The translations under genes and the position numbers were made by a program. DNA of 64,000 nt from Pelodera strongyloides (lineage: Eukaryota; Nematoda; Chromadorea; Rhabditida; Rhabditidae), in the NCBI GenBank assembly GCA_036852015.1, contig JAANDG010000498.1:1-64000 (forward strand), given 5' to 3'. The first letter of the stretch is position 1, and each line of letters begins with the position of its first letter. The notes under the pieces were generated by a model that saw nothing but the letters and a program-made list of their open reading frames with translations, was not told the DNA's origin and ran no database searches. This document shows positions 23,743 through 34,378 of the stretch, piece after piece.

Positions 23743-24004
23743 CCGATGATGGTAAGTAATGCCTGCCAACCAAAAGGAGCTTTGAAGACACGAGAGTTTG
23801 TTTGTTTTTAGGTCCACAACGTTTTTCTTCATGCCAGGTGTTTGTTAAAAGTAGGCCCCAGTGCGTAGCGCACCACGCGGCGCGCACCCAGCCGCACAAA
23901 GTAGTGTGCATGCATAGTCAACACTGTCAACAGCGTAGTTTGGACAGTGGAAGTAGCCAGATTCGCACTGCTCAAATACTCAAAAATATGCATAAGGATG
24001 CAGA

Positions 24005-24262
24005 TATTTGAGATGCGTGTCCAAAACCGGCTGGGATTTCGCTTTAATAATAATGATTTTCAAATATTCTGTTTATTGATGTTAGTTTTTAATTCAGCCG
24101 TTTTATATCCATACAATACACAAAGGGCTACCTGTTTTTCAAACACGAAGAGGTACTATTCATGGAACAATCCAATGCATCGCAGGAAGTATTTTTGCTC
24201 GGATGTACGAATGATTAGTTTCTTTGATATACCTATTTTAAAGCGAAGTGTCGGCTGGTTTT
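24005..24262. mobile_element. MITE with CCGGCTGGTATTTCGCTTTAA-type ends
   Basis: The ends resemble the family at 61630-61820 and 63538-63727: the left contains AAAACCGGCTGGGATTTCGC and the right TTTAAAGCGAAGTGTCGGCT. It lies in an intron of the damaged paralogue. Confidence 0.65.
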
Positions 24263-25116
24263 TGAAATAGTTCACGGACACCTGTGTATGCATGTAAATG
24301 AGCATAATTTAGAAAGCTGCCTCTCGTTAAAAATGAAATGTTTCTGGCATGTGCCTTCGCTTCGCGTGTGTCTATGTACATGTTTAGATAGGATCTACAT
24401 TTGTTGAATATTTTGAGCGATTCACCAGTGATGAAGAAACATATAGAAGAAACAGGTAAGCCTTCTATGCAGTCAAAAGTGCAAAAAAAAACAAGAAACT
24501 AGCGTTTCCATACCAGACATGCATTAAATAGACGATTGAATATGTAAATATGAATTTGCATGCCCTGTCTCTTGAATCTTGCTATTTGCCGATATCTGCA
24601 CACATAAGTTGAAATTTGCTCCATTGATACTGGCGGGTTTGCCGGGGGCTCAAGCAACGCGTTTATTATGCTGTGACGATGCTAGGCCCCTACTTTCTTT
24701 ATGTGATGGCCCTGAGAATGTATTTACTTGTTGTATTTGTATTGCTTGTTGTACTTTTATGTGTGGCACGTTTAGGATTGTTGAGAACGTGAACGCGTAG
24801 TACTTTTGTTGAGGTAACGTGGCTAAGCTAAACTAAAAATATAAAATACGGGTTGGCTGTTTGTGTGGGACCAAGTTCTTTGATTCGCTATCATCATCGT
24901 TTTCTTTATTATCCTTGTGGAATTACAATCGATATACTGTTGGTGGAAATTATTTCCAAGTATCTATATCATCTACTTTGATTTTTCTTTTTCATCGTCT
25001 CTCATGGCGTTGCGCTCTTTTAATGAGTATAATAAATATTCAATATTTATGGAAAAACGGGACTTTGAAATTCATTTTCTTTTAACCGGGAAACTTTAAC
25101 TTTTGCTGTTGTTTCC

Positions 25117-27106
25117 TTAAAGGGTCAGGCCCACCGATATAAACCATTATTTATTATTTGTTCATAATTCATAAAAAGAGTATTTATTATAATATATACA
25201 GACTAAATATTATTCAGTTTTACCACGGAGAAGTTTTTCCGGTGAGCTTTCCTTACGGAAGGTATCGTAGTGTCGTCTTTGTTTAAAGGTGTATGCATCG
25301 GGAAACGCCTCGTTGTCTGCACTCTCATGTGCATATGTGTCTTCTTACGCTGGTGCCTCTTTATACAGCACCAGTCGGCTACCGCCGCCTGAGGCGTCTT
25401 TCCAATATTCGCTGATGGTCGCTATGTTTCACTGGGCTATATCTATAAGTAGAGGCAACTCTTTCTCGCAAGAATAGTTTCCTGGGGAAAGAACTTAGTT
25501 TCTGTTGACTATATTTCTCCTAAATTGTCTGCAACTTGCTCTACTCTAGGACATCGAAAAAATTGCCAAAGCCTAAAAGCAGCTTAATATCGCGTGGCTG
25601 ATACGCCGCAATATTTCTCTGGGCTATATAAGTTAGGAGGAAACATTTCTATCCAAAGAGTCTGCAGTCTTTCTTTTTCTTTTTGAAACCCATACCAATA
25701 TTGAACACGGGTTAGAACTTAGTTTCTGTTGACTATATTCCTCCTAAATTGTCTGCAACTTGCTGGACTCTACAATATCGAAAAAATTTCAAATCCTAAA
25801 AAAAAGGAATGTGCCTGGATGATACGTCGCAATGTTTCGCTGGGCTATATAAGTTAGAAGCAAACATTTGTCCGAAGGAAATGGTTTCACTCTTGTTATT
25901 TTCCTTTTGAAACCTACACCAATATCAAACACGGGGATATAACTTAGTTTCTGTTGATAGACTATATTCCTCCTAAATAAGGACCGGCGCCACGGGGAAC
26001 ATCAAGTTGAGCACACATCGATGCCATTGACAGGGAATTATTATAATTGCGAATATGCTTCTTGAATTGCATGGAACAGGGATCTCGGCCTACTTGCCGC
26101 ACAATCGCTCGAACGATACCCCGATACCCCGCAAGCATTCTGTATATGGCAGCCTTTGTAGCGTTCACTGGGCGTTCCGCAGTGGAGGTGCCCTGCAGTC
26201 GGTGTTCTTTGAACTCTATCGCACGGCATGTACTCCGCGCCCTTGGTGTACATGCAAACTTTTGTGTGGTGCTCATGTGAGCGGTGCACAATGGCGTTGC
26301 ACAGCAAGTGTGTGTTCCTTGAACATTATCGCTCGCGGTCGATACTCCGCTTCCTTGGAGTATAATGCAACATTTTGTGTGGCATTCGAGTGAGCCATCC
26401 GCAATGGCGTTGGTGAGTATATGCAGTCTGCGAGTGCGTAGCTCAGGGCTGGATTCTCGTAGGTTGCTCAAGGTTAGGATAATCTCACGTTGAAAGTGAA
26501 AGGCAATATGGAAAATTTTTGTAAAATAAGAGTAAATAAAGCATTAGACGAAAAAGCGTGATTTCAAGTTTTCAAAATTGGTCGTTCTTTGAGTTTTGTG
26601 CCGTGAGTGTTCTTTGAACCCTTTGTGCCGCAGAAACGCCCGAACGATACACCACACATATTCCACATATGCAGCCTTTTTTGGACGTTTGTGAGAGGGG
26701 CGCTCGGGAAGTGAGATGGCTCAGTGCACGGGAACGTGAACTACTGAACCAATCCTACAACCTGAGCGTAACGCACATCATCCAAACGTACATTCAAACA
26801 AACGCACAAACAAACAAACAAAGCTCCCAACTTTATATACAGCATACTCTCTCGTGCTTCGTCGCAGGAATAATATGAGCAAGCCATTACGGTACTATGG
26901 AGATGTTTTAACTTCCTTAAAAATGTTTTAACTTTCTTTCACCCAAGGCTTGTCTACGGTACCTTCCGTAAGGAAACCTCACCGAAAAAACTTCCCCATG
27001 GTGAAACTTAATACTATTTAGTTTGTATATATTATAATAATTACCCTTTTTATGAATTATGAACAAATAATAAATATAGGTTTATATCGGTGGGCCTGTC
27101 CCTTTA
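25117..27106. mobile_element. TIR element about 2 kb, TTAAAGGG(T/A)CAGGCCCACC ends
   Basis: Terminal inverted repeats of about 150 bases. The left begins CCTTAAAGGGTCAGGCCCAC, and the right ends GTGGGCCTGTCCCTTTAA. Arms share ACCTTCCGTAAGGAAA-type sequence. The interior has tandem blocks (about 26050-26400, units with TTCTTTGAACTCTATCGC) but no transposase that I can recognise. It shares its terminal motif with the palindromic MITEs at 18911-19794. It splits an intron of the damaged paralogue. Confidence 0.75.
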
Positions 27107-27383
27107 ATGGGGAACACGTTTGGGTGTGCAAAAAGGCAACTGTAATACTCCATCATGGCATGACCTAGTATTTATTTAGAAGCTCAAGGAGATCACTACA
27201 TAATGCTACAATTATCGACAAATGCGACGAGATTGGGTTCAAAATGTGTACGACAAACTTTGTCTCGCCGAAGATGGATGTTTCGATATTATGGAGTATT
27301 ATGGAGACGATGTTCCGTACTGCGTAAAGTATATTGCTACAGAGCAACTGAAGGTTTGCTTTCGGTGGAAGTTGTCTAAACAG

Positions 27384-27655
27384 AAACGAATGAACTAGTG
27401 GCCTAGTGGGCGGCGCACGCGACCCAATCGAGAGGCCGGGGGTTCGATCCATCCCGGCTCGGTGTGTGGGCTGGTTTTTGCTTCCTGTTCGCAGTCCGTA
27501 GCAAGCACTCGGGGTAGGCAGACCTGCGACGGCCGGACCGAATTTCATGGTAACCTGAAGGAGTCTAATCTTAAGCACCGTACTGGCCTTCTTTCTTCTC
27601 GCGGAAAAAGAACAGGACTCATGAATTGACAAACTACCCAGCCAGGAAAGAAACT
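27384..27655 (+). mobile_element. tRNA-derived SINE candidate
   Basis: It begins with A-box-like TAGTGGCCTAGTGGG and B-box-like GGGGTTCGATCC at tRNA spacing. An unrelated body of about 190 bases (CGGCTCGGTGTGTGGG onwards) follows and stops just before the acceptor of the 27667 exon. It is an intronic insertion absent from the matching intron of gene 1. Confidence 0.55.
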
Positions 27656-28344
27656 CCACTTTTCAGAACGCATCTTTCGGATCATGGCACCACAGTTTCA
27701 TCAATTATTGCGAACTGACAGATCTAATTCCACAAGCAAAACATGCAAATTATGACCGGCTGATCGTAAGAGAATCTGGAAGAACGGACGAACAATTGAA
27801 GTTAATGTGCGAGTACTTTCGGTGAGTGCCCTACACTTTATGTTATGGACAAACACAAAGTTCACTTTTTTATGTGTTCTTCGAACGCGACCGTTAGATC
27901 GAGCTAGGACACCAGCGCCTTCGTTCTTTGAGTATTCTTATGCGTTATGATCCCCTATGTTAGAGCTTATACTGATCCCTAACCTTGAGACGGTCCAGAT
28001 AGGAACGCAACCTACCAAGTCTATAGTGTAACTTCTTAGGACACGCAAACATTCAAACAATCAAAAACATGCAATTCATTGTGCATGCTTTTTTATAAGA
28101 TTACCAGACACCAGACGGCTACGCCGTAGACGGCTACGCCGTCTGAAGTCGTATTTCCATACTTATGAAAAATGACGTAAATGAACATTTGCGGAAAAAA
28201 AGTCAACCACAAAGTTGTTCTTTTGCATAATGAGCTTCGATTGCCTCTCCACCCTTTTTATACTGCGGAACATTTTATAATTTTATTCATATTTAACTTC
28301 CGTAACGCACAGGTTGCTAGCGCACACTACAGTCACTCTTAATA

Positions 28345-28585
28345 TAATAAGACCAGTCGGCTCACGCCGCCTGCGTCGACTTAACATTGAAATATGATTG
28401 GTTTGGCACGGGCATATTATATACAAAGTTTCAAACATATCATACAAAATTCACATAATAGGAAACAATTGCATATGCATAGTAGCATACCTGCGACACT
28501 CTTTTTATACCCGAACACGAAACTTTGAATTTCCGTAACGCACATCGGTATGCAAATTACGCTACAGTTACTCTTTATATAATAA
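28345..28585. repeat. Dispersed repeat, copy 2 (inverse of 15715-15955)
   Basis: Reverse complement of the 15715-15955 block. It begins CCAGTCGGCTCACGCCGCC and contains GTAACGCACATCGGTATGCA. Confidence 0.75.
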
Positions 28586-29281
28586 GAGTGTCCGATTTAT
28601 AACTACTAAATTAAATACATAGATTTCAACTACTGTTTGACGAAGGAAAAGAAGGAGAAATAAGTGAAATAAAGACTGGAAAAGATGATCGATCCACGTG
28701 TGCGATATTATATTCGAGTCTACCTTATATCGCTGTAATACTGTAAGTTATTCGCTAAAAAAGTAGAAATTGGTGTGTGAAGGCAAGAAAAGATACATAA
28801 TACCAACATATACTAGTGATGTTTTAATAATATTTTTTAGAACCAGGTATTTGTGGTAACTAACTCATCGAGGACAATCAGGAAGACATGCATGCAAGAA
28901 ATCTACATAATAAATAATTTAATTTATTTCTTTTACCCGATTACTAATGTACTACAGTACAAATGGTTTCGTTATATGTACATTGCTTTCAATTCATCAA
29001 ATTATTTGATCACCACCTCGGTGTTATTTAATAAATAAATAAATAAATAAATAAAAAGATACTTTTTTACAATTAAAATGTGTTGTGCGTGTCTGTGTTC
29101 TAGTAAGGAAAAGATGTGATTTATATAAAGACATTATTCACACAAGAATTTCCCACATGTAATGATTGTGATTTATATGGGTGTGTGCTGTGTGCTACGC
29201 ATAGCAAATTGAGTCCCTTTTTGTATTTCAGCCATTCTACATTCGGACAGTTATGTAGAAGGGTCTTGCCCTTTGTAAAAA

Positions 29282-29505
29282 AAACAACGGAATTGTTTTA
29301 TATTTATATTTATATTTATATTTATATTTATATTTATATTTATATTTATATTTATATTTATATTTATTTTATATTTATATTATTAATGGATAGGTGATAT
29401 TTAGGATATTATATTATATTTATATTATATTTATATTCTATTTATATTTATATTTATATTTATATTTATATTTTATATTATATTTATATTTATATTTATA
29501 TTTAT
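29282..29505. repeat. Minisatellite (TTTATA)n with variants
   Basis: A long run of TTTATATTTATATTTATA units with a short interruption near 29380. An ATG at 29504 directly follows the last unit. Confidence 0.95.
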
Positions 29506-30791
29506 GGATCGAATGAAACCAACGTCCGGACCCAAGTCTGCTAATGTTGAAGGATATTTGCATGCTGGTAAATTTGAATTAGGTTTTTTTTTAGTTAGAT
29601 GCTTTGTATTTTGACAAAGTGTCTTATTTACAACATACCACCCTCGCAAAAGTTTGTGTTTAGATTCAATGAAATGTTCACTTCTCCAAAAAGTCCCCGA
29701 AAATTAAATTAGATCCGTGAGAATCTAAGGAAGTCTAATTAATTTATGTTGTATGGAATAGCAAGAGACTAAGATAATGTAGTTATAGCCGAGGCAAACA
29801 CCTAAGCCCCCGTATTGATCTGTTTTGTGAAAAATTTGTATTCCTATGCACGTGAAGTTTGGCTCATTTTCCTTGTTTTGAAACATTTAACCGAATCAAA
29901 TCCCGTGTTTTAGGTTTATTGATTTCAAGTTATAGTATATCAGACATTGTATTTCGTAAACGAGGATATGCTTCCGATAATCTGATGTACCTATTCCATT
30001 CGCATACATAAGCAACAATCAGTAGAAGTGTTTTTTTTCTGTCAAGATTCAGCTTAAATTTAAAGCGGCAAGGTACGTGGTCTTGAAACATAACAACATT
30101 ACGATATATTATATCATTATATGCAAATTGTGTAACATATTCTGTGCCGGAAATGTCCACATGGGATGGGTTGCAAAAGCACATAATACATTATAATCCA
30201 GTATAGGTTTCACGAACCACGCACCACACCCCTTTATTGCTAGTTGATAATTTACCGTCTCGACTCGGGCTATCTGTATACTATGGGATCGCGATACCAA
30301 TGTCGGGGCAAAGTTTTTTTTAATTACATACAAATTCAGCTCTATTTTATTCATATGTTAAAGGGAATATGTATGCCCTTTTTGTAGTTAAGCTGTATTA
30401 ATAGAATGTGTGGTGTCCTCATTAAGGAAACAACAACGAAAATTGTTAAAAGTTTCCCATTTAAAAGAAAATGATTTTCAAAGTTCATCTTTTCCATAGT
30501 AAACGCGTTGCTTGACCCCCTGGCTTACACGGCAGTGCTGATGGAGCAAAAAAATTTGCATATGGGTGCATACATCGGCATATAGCATGCAACAGCGACA
30601 TATTTGCATGCAAATGAGAATATTCGAATTTACATATTCAGTCGCCTACTTAAATTCATGTCTGGTGTGGAAACCCTAGTTTCGCAGTTGTTTTGCTCAT
30701 TTTGAGTGCCTACATATTCCCTTTAATCTGCTGTCGCAATAGAAGAACGCAACCAATTAAACAAAATGGTAGCATTCCGACGGCCAATACG
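29504..30791 (+). CDS. Candidate 5' exons of the disordered-protein gene downstream
   Basis: 29504-29567 encodes MDRMKPTSGPKSANVEGYLH and ends in a phase-1 donor. 30743-30791 begins after an acceptor in matching phase (reading EERNQLNKMVAFRRPIR) and ends in phase 2. The next supported exon at 32142 needs phase 0, so another exon would be required. These could be its first exons or unrelated. This is splice-site evidence only. Confidence 0.25.
29930..30354 (-). pseudogene. Unidentified minus-strand coding-like fragment
   Basis: Two overlapping minus frames, 30354-30109 and 30184-29930, have coding-like composition. The first contains GCGAWFVKPILDYNVLC and the second VTQFAYNDIIYRNVVMFQDH. Joining them needs a frame change near 30180. 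No family was recognised. A decayed gene or element fragment is the most likely reading. Confidence 0.25.
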
Positions 30792-31207
30792 GTTAGTTTT
30801 CTTTTTGTAAATAAAATAAGCGCAGTCGTTTTGGTTACGGTCGGTATTGTGTAAATGGCTTTGAGCAAACTTAAAGCGCAATTCCGGCCGGTTTTATTAA
30901 TTTATGTATTTTGAGCGTCGGGCTTTTGCAGCAATTAGTTCTAACAATAAACTTTGGATTCATCGTCCCAGTTATCGTTTGACAATTTCTTCACATTTGT
31001 TTATTATCACACAGAAGCTTTTTGAAAACGGTGTATTTATTAGGCTAACAAGGGAAATGCCTAGGTTCATATCTGAATTAAGAAAAGTTGTAATGCAAAA
31101 GTTGTAGAGAATTAAATTCTATTAAAGATGGCGCATTCAAAACGTGCCAGACGTAATTATCGAGCAATTACGCATAACCGTTCCTTATGGGAGTCTCAGG
31201 GATAAAT

Positions 31208-31290
31208 GCTTTCGGTTACCACTTAGCATAATGGATAGCGCTTCTGGCTGATAAGAGGAAGGTCAAGTGTTCGATTCCTCCCTGCGGAAG
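31208..31290 (+). tRNA. tRNA-like block in left foldback arm
   Basis: A-box-like TTAGCATAATGG, a loop CTGATAA that would place GAT as anticodon, and B-box GTTCGATTCC. The anticodon stem (TCTGG against GAGGA) does not pair and no clean acceptor stem exists, so it is tRNA-derived rather than a functional gene. Confidence 0.4.
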
Positions 31291-31745
31291 GTATTTTTGC
31301 GTTTTTACTTGGGTATTTTTTACAATTTAAAGCTTAATTAATTGTTTCAAAACAAATTACTGTGTGTTTAAACAACTTTGCTTGTGTCGATAACACGTTT
31401 ATGCACTATTCAAGTTAAAAAATCGGGATTTGATTTTTCCATTTTTTTCATGAAATCACTGATGGTACGTACCGCTGGGGGAAATGTCGTCGAAAATAAA
31501 TGATTAATTTATTAATGATAAAAATGCACAGCAGTTGTGTTATTTCATCATTTAATTTTCGACGATATTTTCCCCCATGGCCATCAGTATTGCATGAAAA
31601 AATTGAAAACAAATCCCGTTTTCTACTTGAATAGTGCATAATTGTTATCGACACAAGCAAATTTGTTAAACACCAGTATTTTGAAACAATTAATTAAGCT
31701 TTAAATTGTATAAAAAAAAATCCCAAGTAAAAACGCAAAAATAGC

Positions 31746-31828
31746 TTCCGCAAGGAGGAATCGAACACTTGACCTTCCTCTTATCAGCCAGAAGCGCTAT
31801 CCATTATGCTAAGTGGTAACCAAAAGCA
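31746..31828 (-). tRNA. tRNA-like block in right foldback arm
   Basis: Inverse copy of the block at 31208-31290 with one or two differences (CCTTGCGG for CCCTGCGG). Confidence 0.4.
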
Positions 31829-32141
31829 TTTATCCCTGAGACTCCCATAAGGAACGGTTATGCGTAATTGCTCGATAATTACGTCTGGCACGTTTTGAAT
31901 GCGCCATCTTTAATAGAATTTAATTCTCTACAACTTTTGCATTACAACTTTTCTTAATTCAGATATGAACCTAGGCATTTCCCTTGTAAGTAGCAGATGT
32001 GGAGACTGGCGCACATACGGCACACAATAAATGCGCCGCTTGCACGAGACGCCGCAACATTTTTTGCACATGGGTGTGCTGCCATCTTCTCGGTCATCGT
32101 ATTAGTATTAGGGAAATCAGCCACCTCTTCTTTTTTTTCAG

Positions 32142-33541
32142 GCTCAACTGCAAAGTGGTGCGAAGCAAAATGGACACATTCCAAATAGGTTCGTTTTCAT
32201 ATAACGGTTCAGAGTAGCAACTAGATTTAACCGTGGACGGGAAACGACGGTCATAAAATTCCGATGATTACCGCGGCTTACATTGATCAGTAACGGTTCT
32301 TAATATACACTTAAATACATTTTTTTTCAGTAACGGCAAACATCAAAACGGAAACCTCCCGAAATACCCCATTCCTAGCCAAAATGGATCGCTTCCCAAT
32401 GGGCGTCCTCAGAATTCAAAAACGACTCAAAATCAACCAGAAGAAGCGGGGAGTTCGTCTGCCGTGCCGCAGCAAAACAATGATGCGGTGCTGCAAATAA
32501 CGGCTACTAGTGCTTCAACGAAGAAAGTAAACGAAGCGACGCAGACGGATTTTCGGCCGACATCTCATGAGTGGAGCACGCCAGGAAACTCTTTATACCA
32601 ATGTACATCAAGCGCAGCGGAAGGGTATTTACAACATCGGCTGGCGGTGCTAGCTTCGGATAGTCAAGAGGTAATTAAGATAGTTTATTATCGCGCTCAT
32701 TTCTTTGCGGCTTTGGTCCTCAGGCGCGCAACGCGGAAACGCGTAGCCGCTTATGCTTGAAAAAATTACAAATTCGCATTAAAAGTTCAAGGCACGGAGA
32801 ACCCTCCTTGCTGCCTCCCCGCCTTTCTTATGTCTTTTCCGCGGCCGCGGTTACGCATTTGGGCGCTGCGCGCCTGGCAACGTAGTATACTTGTTTATTG
32901 TTCTGCGAATAGTTTATCGATTTTTGTGCAATGTAGGTTTCAAAAGTCATGATTGCTTACTTTTGTGGGTTTCTCCCATATATTACTGGTTTTTTGAATT
33001 TCAGTATGATGCAGCAGAAGCGCCTTCTATCTCTTTCGCTCGGGAATCTCCAATTGGTCGTTCAAACGCGCAGGTTGGCCGCCCCTGTGTCGCATTTATA
33101 GCTCACTTCTGGCACACCATGCGCGCTCGCTTACCGTCAAGCTGTAACGGGCCCATACTTTGCGCGGAGATTTCGCTTAGTTTCGCGTTGTTCTGGAAAC
33201 ACCTATTTAGCCTATCCATATTACTTCAGGCAACTCCATCTGACGGCTTAGAGATCACACCTTCTGGCACTCGTCCAAGTGATCGTTCTCCGTGCTCGCG
33301 TCCTCGGTTACAGCGTGCCATAACCGTAGAAGAAGTTGATGCAGTCACTCGATGGAGAAGCATCAAGTTGTCCCGAATCAACTCCGCCAGAGACGGCAGG
33401 CGGATACGTCTCACAGCGAGATCCACGAAACTTGGCGATGTGCCAAATGATAGGCAATTGCCTGAGATGTTCATGCAGATTACTGTAGAAAGTTTGGAAA
33501 ACAGCGAGACGGAGCGCTCAAATACTGACACAGATAGGTAG
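32142..33541 (+). CDS. Disordered basic protein, unrecognised (3' part of gene)
   Basis: Four exons join in phase: 32142-32188, 32331-32670, 33005-33073, 33230-33541 (TAG). The first 70 residues are rich in N, Q, P, G and S (NGKHQNGNLPKYPIPSQNG), then comes a serine-rich stretch, and the last 100 residues are charged (EEVDAVTRWRSIKLSRINSA, then RDGRRIRLTARSTK). There is no membrane segment or recognisable fold, so it reads like the intracellular tail or regulatory region of a larger protein whose 5' exons lie left of the foldback element. A competing frame in the second exon is also open for about 60 codons, but the chosen one stays open across all four exons. Function unknown. Confidence 0.6.
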
Positions 33542-34378
33542 TAGCGCAGTGATCGTATGCGCGAAGCGGGGGTAACCTTCCAACCCTTCTGATGGAGCAA
33601 AGGGGATTATGAGCTTAGGAATAAGCGCATAGACAACTTTCTCGCTCCGTGCATACGACTAAATTATCGCATAGAAAAAGTTAATTAACTGGATAGGGCT
33701 TCTTTGTGATAAACTCTCTCATGACAAAGTTTAGCTCTTTGTTTTCACAGTGCGCGTCTAATAACCGAACGATGCATGGACGCTGTGCGCGGCACAAAAC
33801 GAGGTAAGCGAGGGAATTGCCGCACGCATGAAAGTGAGCTAAAATGCCGCGGCGCACACACGTTACTTTCTGTATTCACATTCACTTCACTTTGTTTTTT
33901 ATTATTTTTCGACAATAAAGATTTTTATTCGATAAGTGTACTAATCGTATTTATCGTTTTCTTAGAAAGTGAAAATAAAATAATCGAATTTTTTACTTCA
34001 TTACATGTCCACAGACGCAGCAACCTAATAACTCGGTAATTTCAAGTATGATAAAAAAAGGCTAAATAATTATAATTTCTATAACTATACAGTTTTTTAC
34101 GCTTGAGTGTTTTGTAGTATTATAATTTTCAAATAATCAACTCTCAACCCTACTACACTTTGACGCAGTGAAAGTTTTTATTGTGAATCACAGAAATTTT
34201 TTTTAAATTTTTTTTTTGTGCTGGCAAATACAACTAGGAAAGTTAGATAATATTAAATTGTTACTTGGTTTTGATATGTTTTTGTTTTTAATATTTAATG
34301 CAGTGCCTGCCACCCATTTGGTTTATTATTTTCCATTTTGTTCGTTTCTTGTGAAGTATGGTTTGTGAAGTTTTCAGA
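33542..34378. other. Intergenic, upstream of the saposin-like gene
   Basis: AT-rich, with short open stretches only. No exon or repeat was recognised. Promoter elements of the saposin-like gene would lie here, but I cannot point to one. Confidence 0.4.

Larger units (their letters stand above)
23632..28746 (+). pseudogene. Damaged paralogue of the ten-cysteine secreted-protein gene
   Basis: Exons homologous to gene 1 are at about 23632-23751 (ending ITAFDPMM, as FTALDPMM in gene 1), 24388-24455 (FVEYFERFTSDEET), 27180-27353, 27667-27821 and 28623-28746. Damage: the 27180 exon has an in-frame TAA at 27201-27203 (EITT-stop where gene 1 has EIVEE). The 24388 exon is 68 bases instead of 60, so its phase no longer fits the next exon. 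No signal-peptide exon was found upstream. A 2-kb TIR element sits between the second and third of these exons and a tRNA-related SINE between the third and fourth. The last three exons are otherwise very well preserved, so loss is recent, or an alternative splice form still makes something. Confidence 0.75.
31049..31986. mobile_element. Foldback element with 430-base arms and tRNA-like segments
   Basis: The left arm from CAAGGGAAATGCCTAGGTTC and the right arm to its complement at 31986 are inverted repeats over about 430 bases. They include AGTTGTAATGCAAAAGTTGT and CGAGCAATTACGCATAACCG, with a loop near 31505-31545. Both arms carry the same tRNA-like block. A few mismatches show it is not a recent assembly mirror. 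Confidence 0.85.

Noticed and set aside
25962..26471. 169-codon minus ORF
   Set aside because: It lies within the 2-kb TIR element and reflects its tandem blocks; both strands are equally open, and no protein motif is visible.
27180..27353. Reading this exon in phase 2 to avoid the TAA
   Set aside because: That frame loses all similarity to the intact paralogue and stops within the exon.
33226..33600. 124-codon minus ORF
   Set aside because: It is a shadow of the plus-strand exon 33230-33541, which joins in phase with three other exons.
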